A DNA stretch of 64,000 nucleotides from Clavulina sp. PMI_390 (Eukaryota; Basidiomycota; Agaricomycetes; Cantharellales; Hydnaceae), in assembly GCA_015039315.1 (NCBI GenBank), contig WIDE01000069.1:1-64000 (forward strand), read 5' to 3'. Made by a program: the position numbers and the translations under genes. The notes beneath the pieces were generated by a model. The model did not search any database. It had not been told where the DNA came from and worked only from the letters and a program-made list of their open reading frames with translations. The stretch's first letter is position 1. The number at the start of each line of letters is the position of its first letter. Positions 23,364 through 36,490 of this stretch are shown in pieces.

Positions 23364-26300
23364 TCACGCTGTAGGGGCAGCCTTTGTGGCCTCACTCGCC
23401 ACTCCTGATGCTGAAGCCTGCTGCGCATTTGCTGTGGCTGGGACGGGAGTAGGAGAGGGGGCAGGAGGGGCAGTTACTTCGAACAATCTATCCACGAATC
23501 GCGAAAGAGCAGCGTCTTGCGCTTTCTCTCCTCCTTCCACGACATCAACGTCGTAATACGTGGGGTTGGACTGCATGCGGCGCCAGAGATATGTATGTGA
23601 GAGCATATCCATCGCATCTTGCTTCCCCCGAATGGAACTCGCTGCACGGCGACCAGCGAACCATTCTCGTAACGCATCTGAACCGTGATAAGGATCAGGA
23701 GACTTGTCGTTGGATTGAGGATGCAAGGGAGAGGAAGCCTTTTCCTCGCGAGGAGGTAAGCGTTCATTGCCCATCAGTGCTGATTCGAGTGGCAAACCCT
23801 CCTCGAGGAATCGCATATACGTATCACGTTCCTCTGCTTGACAAAGGAGGTGGAATCTCCCCGCACGACCGTGTCTTACCGCAAGACCTTGCATCCTCAC
23901 GAGCTCGTGTACTGAGTACTTCTTCAGTTCCCTATCATCCACACCAGATGATTGGGCTTTGGAGCCAGATTTGGCGTTCGAACCCGTAGTATCGTTGGCT
24001 TGCTGGACGACATGCGAATCCTTTTTGGGGCCCATCCTCGTGCTGGAACCCGTAGTCTGAGTCAAGCGGGCTGGTATCCTCATATACTGGGTTCCGAAAA
24101 CGAGCACAAGAGTAGCGCGGACTGGAAGTGTCCAACACATCTCCCGTGGAACAACAAGAACTCGAAGGATTCCGTCTGCAAATAGCTCCAGCGTGAAAAG
24201 GCGGTCAGATGTGAGCATTCCATGGTTCAGGACCCCAATACCATGCATCATAGCATCAATCAGAGAGCGGTCCTTGAATTGGGAAAGGCGCGCTTCCAGC
24301 TCATCCGTAGATGCGCCTGGAGGAAGGAATCCTCGCGTGTCCATCTCGATAGCACATTGCGTAATGAGATCATGCGCGATAGTACGACACTGACCGCGGG
24401 AGGGAACAAATACTACAGCAGCTTCATTGGGGGAGATTGTGCGTAGCGCAATATGAGCTGGCCGCACCATAGCTTTGAACAAGGCAGAGGATGGAGGAAT
24501 GGTAAAGGCTTGGGATGTGGTAGAGAGTGATTGATCTCGATCATTGGGACGGAAGTCATATAGCTCATCGTCATGCACTCTCAACCACCGTGCTAAGTCC
24601 GCAGAATCGCTCAAGGAGGTCGTGATACCGATGAATCGGACGGGGAGTGTCTGGGTCGAGTGGAGCAATATCGATACAGCAAGCTCATACACTGGGTCCA
24701 GGAGTTCAAGACCTTCGCAAACGACGAGGCCGAGCGAATTAAGATAACTTTTATCCGGATTCGTTTCCAGCCATCCCATTAGTGATTTGGGAGTGACAAC
24801 ATCGATGTTCCGCTCGCGTCTTGACAATCGAGCGGCTGATGAAGTGTGGAGCGATACCGTAAGTTGCATCGGTCCACTGAAGGATTTGAGTGTCGTATAA
24901 TAGTCTTTAGCATCAGAGTCCAAAGGGAGAACAACGAGGGAGGGGCGCTTTGGGTCTCTGATAATTGCTTGCCTACTCCAATAGTCAGTATTATACGTGT
25001 CGACATATCGCCATCATACACGCACCATATCGCCAGCTGTCCAATGATCGATTTCCCAGATGAAGCTGGGGCGGAGAGAAGCATGCATTGAGAATTGTTA
25101 TATGCAGACCAGAATGCCTGGGTCTGGATACCATTGAGTACTCGAAAGCGATGCTCATACAGGTTCTCGAGGGTGGGGTGGTGCAAAGCGGAGATAGGAA
25201 GGAACGGGATATCAAGTAGTTGTGTTCGGGTTGTGGAGGGCAGGGGCATTTTAAGCTTCTCGAAGGAAACTACAACCTCATCCTCTGCGCCAAGCCATGT
25301 ATCGGAGAGGAACCGAATGGTAACCGAAGGGGGCGGAGGATCTCGGACAGGGATAACAAAATCAACCTCAATTACCGATGTGCCAGGTTTGAACTGCATG
25401 AAGGAGGACTGCAGAATGTCCACGCCATTGTGATCCTCAACCCACAACCAGAAGGGCTCCGAATTTCCATGAAGAGCTGCATTCCACTCAAACGCTCGTT
25501 GAACACGAACGAAAAGGCGCAGTAGCTCAGCTCCTAACGGACGCAATGCGTACGAAATAAGGGCAGATGGGAACTGCCGCGCCGCGGCCAACAGGGCTTT
25601 GCCATGATGCTCATTTAGGTGGATAAGCTTTCCCAGGTCATCAGCCCGCATTGCAGCTAGTTCAGCTGGCGATAATTCGTCCGCGTATTGCTGGAGATTA
25701 TATAGCACGTCAGCTGAAAGCCGGAACTGTTTTAGCGGATGTTCAAAGGGCCACATGCGCTTTTCAATCGCTTTGCTGACAGCCATCAGTGTAGCGGTCA
25801 CATTTGCCCACTTCTTGCTCAAGGCAATCTCGAGGAGAGCACGAGCTATACGACCGCCATTCTGAAATAGTTTCCATCTCAGGTCGATAGACATGTATAG
25901 TGGGGCATTATACGCACCTGAGCGGCATAGGCTGTGTCAGAAACGAGGGCGAAATCTTCTACATAAGCGTTGGAAATGTATCCTTGGAGAAGTATGTTGA
26001 CCTTTCCCTTGCTCGTGTCAGTACCATCCTAAAGAAGAAGGATCAGAATCGGGCTATAGAGTCACGTTGAACAACGCACCGCTACTTCACAAGGAATAAC
26101 TCGTTCCAACAGGGTTTGAAGCTCCTCCAACTCAGACTCTCGCACCTGGATCTGATCAAACTATAGGATGATGGCTAAGATTTGGCTATTCCCTTGTGAT
26201 GGCTAATGCACTTACTTCAGTGCTCATGCTCAGCATCCCAAGCACATCAGCCTCTGACATGATAGGCTTGAATTTTGTATTGAATATTTCAATGCTGGAA

Positions 26301-29300
26301 TGGCGAATATAGTATTTGGCCGCAATTCGGCCGAGATCTGTAATGGTGAAGGCCTGGGTCATTTCATTGAAACCAATCATTCTGGCCTCCACTAATTTTT
26401 TTGCGGCAGCCTTAATCAGGTCCTCTCGTCGTGTGCGAAGACCAGGGTCGTTGGAGAGTTCATCATAAGGAATCCCTGCCAAAAAGGAGTCAAGAACACT
26501 ACAAATTAAGAGCACAGGAAGGAAACTTACCATATGCGAAGGGGTTACGTTTCATTCGGACGAAGAGATACGTATAACCTATCCATTGTACACCATCGTC
26601 TACGCTGGACACTGTTCCTAGCGCAATCTCAGCATTTAGAGCATCAATCATACCCCCAACAAACCTGATCGGGATCATGAGCCGAAACTTCAAGATCAAA
26701 TAATGTGACCACATACGCTGATTCGATCGGATGCTGTGCAGTAATTGCATCCAAATAGTGATCTAGCTTGTCTTGAGTAGTGCATATGTAGCCCTCTCCG
26801 CTGTCCTCAAGGCCTGGTCGCCCAGCTCGACCAAAAATCTGGAGAACGTCAAGCACAGAAAGGTCGACGAAGGCACCCTTCCCAGGATCATAAAGTTGAG
26901 TGCCTTTGATGACAACTAGAGGAAGCAGGTTAGCACAGGGGAGGAATTGGAACTCTGCTCGCGCACCTGCATGGGCAGGCAAATTAACACCCCAAGCGAG
27001 AGTAGCTGTACAGCAAAGGACCTGATATATAGCGTTAGGGTCAGCAATGTGTGCTGGGTGTGGACAAGAAGCACTGACATTGATCGCTCGAGCCTCAAAC
27101 ATTCGTTCCATCATGTTCCGGTCTGACCTTAACATCCCGGCGTGGTGAATGCCGAAGCCTTGTGCAAACAGCTCCTTCATTTCTTTGTTCCTTGATGTCC
27201 CGATATCCCTTCGGAATAACTCGAAACTGGGATGACCTGAGGTATCGAAGTCCTCTAACGCTCCTTCATCAATCGCAGCCTGTCGAAGGGCCTGTGCAGT
27301 CTTGACAGTCTCCTTGCGGGCGTGGACAAACACCATCACCTGATGACCTTGTCTAACGAGATCCAAGACCTTGTCGAAGGTGACTTGGTCCAAATTTTTC
27401 TTTGACGTGGCACTGTTTGGTTTTCCCTTAACACCGATGAAGTGTTGCTCGAGAGGTACTGGCCGGAATGAGGAGTCGAAGAAGAACAATCCTTGGTATG
27501 GGGAAACGCTAGTAAACTCAATGCGTTGGGATCAATTGAAAAGCAGATAGAGTCATCTGAGCTTACTGCAAGAATGAAGCTACGTCGATATAATTGGGTA
27601 GCGTAGCACCTGGAACCAGAGTTGTTAGCATAAGTCTTGAACTTGAGCTTTGAAACCTCACTTAACCCAACAATCCGGATCAGGGATTGGGTGGACTCGA
27701 CCTTCAAGAAACAATGAGTGGAAAGCCGGAAGCGAATAATGAGAGGAGAGCGAACCTGACGAAGAGTTCTAGCGACAATCGTTTCAATCACTGCGCCTCG
27801 ATCTTCGTTCAAAAGGTGAACCTCATCGATGATCAGAAGTTTCACTTTCTGTAGAGAGAGAAGAAGATGCATTCATGCAAAAGAGTTAGTCCTGTTGTCT
27901 TCCCAGGATTGAATTCTCATACCGATGCAAGTTCACCCTCTCCGGTGGGCTTGCGAGTTACAACATCCCATTTTTCCGGGGTCGTGACTATTATTTGAGT
28001 TTCCGCAATCTCAGCCCGTGTGAGCTGCATATCACCTGTCGAGTATTTATGATATATGATGGTATATGACAAAGAAGGGAGGGCGACATACCAGTCAATT
28101 CTTTGACGATAATATTTAGCCACTTCAGCCTTTTCCCTAACTTTCTAGTAATTTCTGCGGCGAGGGCTTTCATTGGTGCCCTATCGACTTTAATTTAGCT
28201 ATCAATACCTGAACTCAGCTAGAGAAGCACAATCTCACACATAAATGATCTTGAAGTCATCGCGACGAATGTTGACCGCCGGAGACGCCGTGCTTGCGTT
28301 AGGCCCTTTTGTCGAGTACTGGTCGAGGACTCGTAAGATAGTGAGCATGGCTACGTCAGTTTTACCCTGTGACAGCAGGTTATGAGTTCAAGAAGCGGAC
28401 CAAAGAAGCGAGAGTTCGTACAGCACCAGTGGGGGCTATCATGAAGGGGCGTTTGAACAGATAGCACCACAATCTCGTACAAAGACATGCTTACCACAGA
28501 TTAGTAAATTCTCGTTAGATGTATACGCCGTTTTGAACACAATCGACTGTACTCTGTTTAGCGAAGTATACCCCTAGGTATGTTCCGCGCAATTAGCATC
28601 TAGATGTTGGTTGAGGAGTGAGGTACGAACCGGGAATGAGCCTCTTGCCAAAGGGTCGAGCTTCGAAATAATCACTGGCTCCTCCGTCTCTTTTGGGGGA
28701 ACGGTGCGTGCCGGAGGAATCGTAACTTCTTCCCAATGTGCATCCTGAACACGCGTCGTTCCGATCGGCAGCATGAACTTTGAGCCCAAAGTTGATAGAA
28801 CATTCCCAGATGATTTGGATGTCGTGTAGACGTGAGGGTATACAGGCGCTTCAGGACCCTATAAGAAAAAAGATCGAGGGTTTGGGGTTCCTCGCTATTA
28901 GATGGTCAAGAGGGTACGAACTGCTATCCCGGTGAACAGCGGCCTATCCTCATTGGCCCTCAGTGATGCCTCGATATTTCTCCGAGCCTCTTCGGCGGTA
29001 AGCGGAAGACCAGAGGTAGAGTCTACTGAAAGACTTGTAAGCATCATAATGTACACTCCAACTCCCAAGAAGGGTCATATACCAAGCTCGTCAAGATGTC
29101 GTGCTTTGCCTTTATTCTTGCCACGCCGAGGCTCTGAAATAATGTGCGCAAGAGGGTTGTACCTCGGTACCGGCGTCGAGGGCATCGTAGAGCTTGGAGT
29201 AGGACGTAGAACACCATCTTCCCCAACTTCGGCAAGCTTGTGAAGAATGGTAAAAATCAAGCGTGGTATCAGTAACAGAAATGAACCGCACCTTTGCAGC

Positions 29301-29859
29301 GACTTGGCTTCGAGCGTCAATTATCCTCATCGTTAGCTCTATCTCATCGAATCCAATAAGCTCTAATATCTCAGACGCAATGCCATCATTAGGCTCTGGA
29401 GAGAGCAGGATTTTACGAAGAGTTGGAGCCAATGATTGTCGGTGAGGATCGCTTCACCAAACAAAACCGATGATTAAAAGCTTCCGTTACAACCTCATAC
29501 ATGGAAGCCTTCGCAATCAAATGGGGCCAACCTGAGAAACTGTTCAACAAGACTCGTCACAGGATCGCTCACTGCCTCCACCGCATGAGATGTCGGGGCT
29601 GATTCGGAGGGTGTAGACTTCGTTCCAGAAGCTGTACTGTAGAACTCCAAGACACTTGGCGGTCGCTGCACCGATGGCCACGAAGGCTGCTGAATACTAG
29701 AATCTTTTGAGGTGGAAGGCAGGGCGAGGAGAGTTTCTATGTACAGAAACAGAAGAGCATATTCAGCACAGTGTGAAGAAAAGGAGTAGAGTCCATCACA
29801 CCAACCAGCCTCTTGGAATGCTCTTCAGCAAGATGGATGAGCATGTATTCAGATCTCAT
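23364..29859 (-). CDS. Slh1/ASCC3-like Ski2-family helicase
   Basis: About twenty exons encode a tandem-cassette Ski2-like helicase. Slh1/ASCC3 unwinds RNA to split collided ribosomes in the RQT complex; ASCC3 also acts in alkylation repair. Cassette 1 is canonical: [13 protein letters not shown], Walker [30 protein letters not shown] in [31 protein letters not shown], and [10 protein letters not shown]. It is followed by winged-helix and Sec63-type regions. The Q-motif wording fits ASCC3 rather than Brr2. Cassette 2 keeps SAPASSGKS but has CEGL at DExH, TTS at motif III and a degenerate motif VI. After [18 protein letters not shown] the protein ends in a Pro/Ala tail, without a second Sec63 unit. 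The first exon (ATG near 29859) is a guess; about 1.7-1.8 thousand residues. Confidence 0.85.
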
Positions 29860-30206
29860 GGCCAAGTAATCGGAAGCAAAGATGTTTACTTGTCCCAGTC
29901 TTCGGTCTCTTGATCGATTTTGTAATCGCGTAGAGATTCTAGATAGCTCAGAAAAGCCATTATATGGATCTCAAGAGGATTTCTCGCCACAGAAGCGGTT
30001 TGTAGTCGACCTGATGTGCCTCAGCGAAGTCACTCTGGGCCAACGTCGGATCCGGACCCTGCGGCGATCGCCGGGGTGAGTTCCGAAAACATTGACACCC
30101 AATGATGAGCAGAAACAGAGAAGAATTCCAGTTAGATTACTATTGATTACAACGTATTGGTGGCTGTACAGGCCCAATTTAATTATCCGTATTAACATAA
30201 GATTCA
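29860..30206. other. Intergenic spacer
   Basis: Lies between the 5' region of the helicase gene and the 3' end of the TAP-like gene. No coding signal recognised. Confidence 0.5.
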
Positions 30207-32743
30207 TCAAATTAGGTTCGTCGTGAATGCGGTGAGGAAGCCTAAGAGTATCGTGGAGGCCAACAGGGAAGGCGACATCTTCAAACCCACAGCAGCGTTC
30301 GCCTTCGTCGTAGAGGTTGTCACGGCAAATGGTATGCCGCTCGTGGCGCTATATATGGCGGACGTTGGGACCATCGATGAACTAGAGGAATCATTGCTGA
30401 TGGTCGTCGACCCAAAGTAGTTCCGGTTGGTGGCACAGACGGTGCCAAGGGCCGGTGTGGTACCGTTATTGAAGAATTGTGTGATAACGGCGCTCGTACA
30501 GGTTGAATTTTCACCAAGGGAAGTATGCTGTAGTGCAGGTCCCGCCATGGTGGGTTAGTGATGTCCGTATAAGAAGAGGTGTCTATAGTATGCTTACTCC
30601 GTAACCATCACGAAGAAGGAACGCAGAGCTATTGCCAAGCATACCAGCCACTAACTCGGCATTGGCCTTCGGTGTGATGGGATCTCCTTGGTTGGCGATG
30701 ATTAGGACTTTCTCCGAAAGAGTGGCGTTCCATGGGCCGGTGTATCGTTCTACTGCTCGTGCGGGCCATCTATACCGAGAAAGAATCCATGAGGGTATCA
30801 GCCCTCTGGCATCACGAGATGGCAGGTAACAAAAGAAATATTACTCACTTATGGCAGACATACGTCGCCGGCCACTCGGGTCCCCACATCTGGCTAACAT
30901 TAGCGCTGGATAACAACGCATTGAACACGTCTTTGGTCGTCACATTTCCGGCGTCAGGAGAGTCAGCACATGTAATAGCGACCAATGCAATCTGTGCTGC
31001 GACAGCGTTATTGCTGTCATCATCTGAAGTGTCAAGGACGGATGGGCGAGCTCTCTTGCGGAGAAGCGACTGAGAGCGGGGTGACGGGGTACTAAGGCTC
31101 GATGCTTTCTCGAGGGCGAACGCTTCGGAGACATTAAGGGATTTGGCAACCTCGAGTATGGAGACGGCATCAGTGGCCCACTGGCTAGGGAAGTATAACA
31201 TGTTATGGAGCGCCACTATGCCCAAGAGGGCGTTAATGTTGAATGGCGTAAGCGACCAAATTCCAAACAAGGTACTCACGACGGACGGTCGCACTACTGT
31301 TCGTTATCGGTGATGGGTTTTCTTGGTATGCAAGAAACGCGGAATCCATCACCTTCTGGATGAAGGAAGCCACGCCAGCTTGTGTCGCATTCGCGCCGGC
31401 GATCGCACAAAGCGGTCCCGCAGCAGCACAGGAGCTTGTGAATTCGTCAAATACTAAGTGAGTATCGATAATTTGGCCTGGAAGTAATTGTATTGAGCAT
31501 TAGAACGGAAGCCAATGAACATCACAGGATCGTACCTGGCCACAAGTTAAGGTCCGGCTGAGTCGTCCAAGGAATAGGATTCACTACTCCATCAATTATT
31601 ACCTTGCCTACTCGATCAGGGAACACTTGGGTGGAATGAAAAGGTTAGAGGGAGGTGTTGTGTCGAAGAGCACCATTTTGGCAACGCACTGTTGATAAAA
31701 TATGAGCCAATGACTGTCCCATAACTTTAGATACTATTAGCATGCTAAGCCGTTAGAATCAAAGGAGAAACCTTACCTGAAACCCCAGTAGTCGACTTTC
31801 TTCCCAGGACCTTCAATAGCGTCCGAAAGCGCTATCATGTCGCGCACAGCGGCGGCAGTGCCGATGTAAGACAGATTGGCGCCGTGAGCCTGCAGGCAAG
31901 CCGCTCCTATGGCCTGCAAGTGCGTGTCGGTTATGTTCTCTTGGCTGAGCGCTGCGAGCTCATCGGGGTCATTCCCTGCAGGGTTCGTAAAGTTGCCATA
32001 CGCTTCAGCACCACCACTGTCGAAGTGGATCAGATGAATGTGGCAAACTGCTGAGGGGAGAATTACGTACTGGAAAAGAATTGAGTTGTTTGCGACAAGA
32101 GAATTAGCCTCGGCGGGAGATGAGAAGCATGTGATGGCGGGAAGCGAGAGGCCGACGCCACGTGGATCCCAAGAAACTACGAATTTCTTTCAGCAGAGGG
32201 CTACACGATCCAAAAGGAAACCAGGTTTTACCGATGTCATATTGCCCACCTGTAGAGAAATCATTTGTAAGGGAGAGTATGGAATGATAGATGAATCCAC
32301 GCACCGGTCATAAGAGCCAGACCACGGCCTGAAGTGAACATAAAGCTAACACCAGAATCTCCAGGGCCACCTAATAGGTTCGGAGAGGTTTACTTTAGTG
32401 ACTCAATGTGTTCTCAATCCAATTCAGGCCTACCTGGATTGGTGAAAATGGTTCCTAAGCGCGGCGAGACGGTTGCGTTGAGTCTTGCGACCGCGAGAGT
32501 CGCATTACCGGGGCTGCAGTCCGCGTAGTCGAGAGGAGCAGTGAAAATACCACATTCAACGCCTGGGATGTCGAGCGTTGCATTATACCCAAAGGCTTGA
32601 CAATCTGCGAGCCATTCAACAGCCGTCGCTGGTGAACATTTAGGAGGGGCTGCCGTTCTAGGTTCGAGAGCGAGTTCTACGGGTGACGCTAATGTGCGTG
32701 ATAGCGCTGCTAGAACCGCTACAACAAAGACTTGGCTCTTCAT
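30207..32743 (-). CDS. Secreted TAP-like serine peptidase (alpha/beta hydrolase), possibly GPI-anchored
   Basis: Multi-exon minus-strand gene starting MKSQVFVVAVLAALSRTLAS, a signal peptide; this ATG was preferred to upstream frame extension because it begins the signal. The mature part follows the tripeptidyl-aminopeptidase-like layout: VECGIFTAPLDY, an oxyanion region near IFTNPGG, QYDI with DPRGVG-type block, and the nucleophile elbow YWGFSYGTVIGSYF, whose Ser codon is split by an intron. The TAP C-terminal domain has VLIIANQGDPITP with the acid Asp and, across an intron, DGYG then HTSLGENSTC with the His. Such enzymes release peptides from the N-terminus of extracellular substrates. The tail is Ser/Thr-rich and ends in a hydrophobic run (LLASTILLGFLTAFTTNLI), as expected of a GPI-anchor signal; this is inferred. 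Confidence 0.85.
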
Positions 32744-32787
32744 GATGGGTAGCGCGCGGGGCAGTGACGGAAAGCCAATTCTACCCA

Positions 32788-32793
32788 TTTATA
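32788..32793 (-). promoter_or_regulatory. TATA-like box of the TAP-like gene
   Basis: TATAAA on the minus strand, about 45 bases before the chosen ATG. Confidence 0.45.
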
Positions 32794-33699
32794 GTCCAGT
32801 GTGTCTGGCGCTCCTTCGGGCCGACAGTCTTTTCACGTAAAAAATGTTACCTGGAGATCAGATATGTGTGTGGGGCTGAGGCACCAATGCTGCGACCATG
32901 TATCGTGCGTCGTGACGTCGTTCGTGATTTGCGTCTCGAGGTCGACGCATCGGGGCCGACACGGAACCGAAGTTGGCAGCGCAAGGGAGGCTTGATAGTA
33001 GCTTCTATTCAGTTGGAGTACTGTGCTTCAAGCTCAGCCTTGATGTTGTTTATGTCTAGTTTCTCTTGAGCGGAGAGCTTGGAATCTCAGTCGATTTTGC
33101 CATAGTAATGCAGAGATTTCGACGCTTGCTCCTCTCGGGGAGCGGTGCCCGCCGCGGCAGCAAAACAAAGATCGATGAATGCGAGCTGTCAGTGATCATG
33201 GAGCTACAAGCGCCAGGTGGCTCTCTGTGACGTCTTCCAAATGCCGTTCTAAGCAAGGATTCTGGGTGCTCGGCGTTTTGCTTATAACCTTGCTTCTCGT
33301 CAAGTCTAATCCTTTCGCGCAGATGACCCTAGGCTGTTTAACAAGGACGATGATGCGCACAAACTCAAATCCTCAATTGGTTTTGAAGGTGCTTCAGGGT
33401 CGGTACTGCCGGGGAACGTCGGGCACCAGCACTGACGCAGCGATGATGCGTGGGAATCCTTTCAGCCAAGATTCTGGAGCAAGGCTCATGACACCCACAA
33501 TTCCACTGCCAAGAAAAGGACTCAATTAGCTAGTTGCAAAGAACTATACTCTATGCAGTACCATGAAACGACCTGATGGCATCCACATCCCAGAAACGAC
33601 CCAAAAACAGAGCACTTATCCACTACGATCAGAAGATGAAATAATAGTAGTTCACCAAGAAATTTTTGCACGCAGATCGAAAAATGCCACAGATTAGGC
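32794..33699. other. Intergenic region between two secreted-enzyme genes
   Basis: No gene recognised. A 116-codon plus-strand frame (33179-33529) has one hydrophobic run (VLGVLLITLLLV) but no start context, splice partners or motif to support it. Confidence 0.5.
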
Positions 33700-35493
33700 C
33701 TAACTCCAGCACCAGCCATTGGATTCCTTCTGGTACACCTTAACAGAGTTGATCTCCCACAGAGCATCTAGTAAAACAGAATGGGCGAAAGTACGTCAGC
33801 AGGAGACCATTTAACCGGTAACAGGGAAGGGGCACAGGAGCCGGAACTAAGGGAAATCACACTTACTGACGAAATTGGAGCCCGTCATGACCTGTTCTGT
33901 GCAGTTCCCGGGGCAACCAGAGGATGCATAGACAGAGGAACTCCCTATAATATGTGCCCATCAAGATATGAAAGTACGTGAGCCACCCAGATCGTAAATT
34001 ATGCGCGCGTGCCGTGCAGAGTAGCGAGGTTGCACTAACCTGCCCAGTCGCCGCAGAGCGTAATGTCAAATACCATCGACATGTTGCGGAAGTATGTATC
34101 CGCGTTACAGGTAGAGCTATCAAAGGCACTCTTGAGGTGCGTCTTGCTCCAGAGTTCTGGTGTTGGAATCCCGAGGGTGAGGTCAAGTGGAACTTGGCCA
34201 CGAGGGAAGTTGACTAGTAGCGGGAGATCCAAGATCCATGAACGATGTCAGTCACTCATAAAGCCGATGGAGGCACTGAAAGTAGTCCACTGAAAAAGAC
34301 TGAAGAGAGCAGACTAACAGATCCTCAAGCCTTCAGATGTCCATTCAAGAGCAATGACTCCACCACCACCCGCGTTCAGCCCAGCACCATAGCTATGCAT
34401 ATTATTGTCGACAAAATAACACCCAGAATTGGTCGCTGAGGGGCCGCAGTCCGTGAGACCCAGAGTAGCACTGGAGTTAGGGACAATGAAATCGGGATTG
34501 CGAGGGTGAGGATTGATGCTGCAGTTGGCCGCAGTGTGCGCGGTATTCTGATTTTGGGTATTTAGGTTGACACCCTGGAGATGATTTCCAATGTTAGCTA
34601 GTCGGCGTAAACGGTAACGGTCCGGAAACACACCTCAAAGAGGTCAATCTCTCCTAAAATTACGCAAATAACGGAAGTCTTATTAGTAATCTTCGTCCAA
34701 TCTCATTGATCTGATGATACATACCGTTATTAGGCCAGCTCGGGCCTTTCCTAGAATCAACATCGAGCTCAGTACGACATGGGTAGCGAACGAGATCCTC
34801 ACACTCACATCCACCAAGCTGGCCAGACAGAGCAGCCATACGGGTACTTCTCAGCGTCGAGAACGAAAAGACCATGGTTGTATGCCTTGTTGGTCGTGAT
34901 TCGAACCCTACGTGCAAATCGCTAAGTTGACTATATGGAGTCGGAGTTTTCGCGTGGACGTACGAGTTGCGATGGACACCGTACGCCAAGTCAGTCGTCG
35001 AGTCGACCTTCATGACAGCCCTCCCATTCTTTTCGATGTACGCCAGACCAAGTGCGGTGGCAGTAGACTGGTTGACATAGGTCACCAAGCCATGAGTTGG
35101 GTCACTGTTTGATACGGCGCGTGGAAGGGTGCGAATCAAAGAGACGGCCAGAAATTTCGTTAGATCGTAAGTTGCGCGCGTAAAGTAAAACAAGACTCAC
35201 GAAGTAGTATAGAACCACCAGTCGTCAAAAAAGTTGTCGCCCTGCCATTTGTCTACAAGCTCATACCCTGGCCATGCGACGTGCTCAATCGTGTTCTCGC
35301 TGCGCCTGTCGAGGTCGTCACGGACAGCGGCAGGAGGATTGATGCTTTGTCGCTGATTCTGAGCACGAGCATTGGCGTGACGGTGCTTATGTTGACGCCG
35401 AGCAACGGCTGGATACTCCAAATTATCGATGGAACCAGTAGCAATGACCACAGCCGGAAGCAGGAGAAGGAGCGACGCGAAATGGGCGCGCAT
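33700..35493 (-). CDS. Glycoside hydrolase family 16, endo-beta-glucanase-like
   Basis: Starts MRAHFASLLLLLPAVVIATG, a signal peptide. After a Gln/Arg/His-rich linker the catalytic domain has FFDDWWFYTTSDPTHG, VRITTNKAYNHGLFVLD, YGCSVWPAWW and the GH16 active site W-P-N-N-G-E-I-D-L-F-E (ExDxxE), assembled across two introns. Later blocks GGGVIALEWTSEG, FPRGQVPLDL, MSVMVFDITLCGDWAG-like and YASSGCPGNC, and the final exon WEINSVKVYQ, follow the fungal laminarinase-type GH16 order (endo-1,3(4)-beta-glucanase). Both catalytic Glu and the Asp are present, so it should be active, in wall remodelling or beta-glucan degradation. The end is at WCWS-stop. It lies on the same strand as the TAP-like peptidase; the two may both be secreted but co-regulation is not shown. 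Confidence 0.88.
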
Positions 35494-35566
35494 TTCTAGC
35501 GGTGTCGTGCTAAAAAGAGAGACGTCGAAAAGAGCGAGGCAGGCCAAGGAAGCAAGAGGAATACGA

Positions 35567-35576
35567 GCATATATGC
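35567..35576 (-). promoter_or_regulatory. TATA-like box of the GH16 gene
   Basis: GCATATATGC, about 75 bases before the ATG read on the minus strand. Confidence 0.4.
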
Positions 35577-36490
35577 AGAGAGGCCATTGGCATCACCGAG
35601 GACCAGTTGTTTGGTACGTCCCACGACCGAATCGCCAAGCCAAACCATCACAGCACACACAACGATTTGCCGGCCACCGTAACGAAGGAGACAAATTCCG
35701 AGCATCACCGTGATCAAGTTCTTGACGCTGAGCTTTTTACGTAGACAGTCTAACATACACTTATGATTGCACTATACCCATTAGGTTCGACCTTCCCAAT
35801 GATTGGCCGGTCTCGAATACAATCGCCTTGACTTCTTACCGCTCCGCTAGTAAATGATTCAGAATCGTGTATAGGCTCTCCACGATCTACCCTCAATCAA
35901 TCTCGTGGGACGTTCTGAAGACTCTGGCACAACATCACGCTGAACATATTACTGAGGATTCAGTGACATGGATATATACACCGCCTTCGCTGCTCCTTAA
36001 ACTACCTAACGAGCTCTGCCCTATCTCACAATATCTCACGCTACTCTTCTCTCGCAGGGAATGCTGCGCCTATCTACCACAATATGGATAGTCCTGCTAG
36101 TCGAGCATACACCCAATATAGGAGCTAATGGGTCATGGGTCAGCGTCCAACTATGCGATTTGGGATGCAGGTTTGATCCAGTCCATGGTGATGGAGCGTT
36201 CGATAATGTGTGACTCGACCTTATAGGCCGGAGATGAACAAACAGCGAACGAAGGCAGAGAGGGGAGCTTACCCTAGTCCTAGCCGCTCATTCCCTTGAT
36301 CAGACTGGTTAGGTGAACGTAAACTCACAACTCTTCGTTCAGCTACTGTCGTCAATGTCTGGATTTCCAAAACAAGAAAATAGACATCACAAGCTCACAA
36401 CACGCGGTATTTGAGGTTGTGAAACTCTTTGATTTGGGTTTATGTCCCCAATTCGGAGTGCCCATGAATAAGTATAGGATATGCTTGCTG
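35577..36490. other. Intergenic region
   Basis: No gene recognised between the GH16 promoter and the 3' end of the large orphan gene. Short frames only. Confidence 0.5.

Noticed and set aside
23591..24446. Plus-strand frames opposite the helicase 3' exons
   Set aside because: They run antisense to a long exon with clear conserved helicase sequence and show no domain of their own.
23364..29859. Reading the Slh1/ASCC3 and Ski8-like genes as an RNA quality-control cluster
   Set aside because: They are about 28 kb apart with many unrelated genes between; co-location in one window is likely chance.
33179..33529. 116-codon frame with a hydrophobic segment
   Set aside because: No signal peptide at the N-terminus, no known motif and no supporting exon.
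34888..34910. tRNA-like T-arm string GATTCGAACCC
   Set aside because: It falls in a GH16 exon and no acceptor stem, D-arm or anticodon arm can be built around it.
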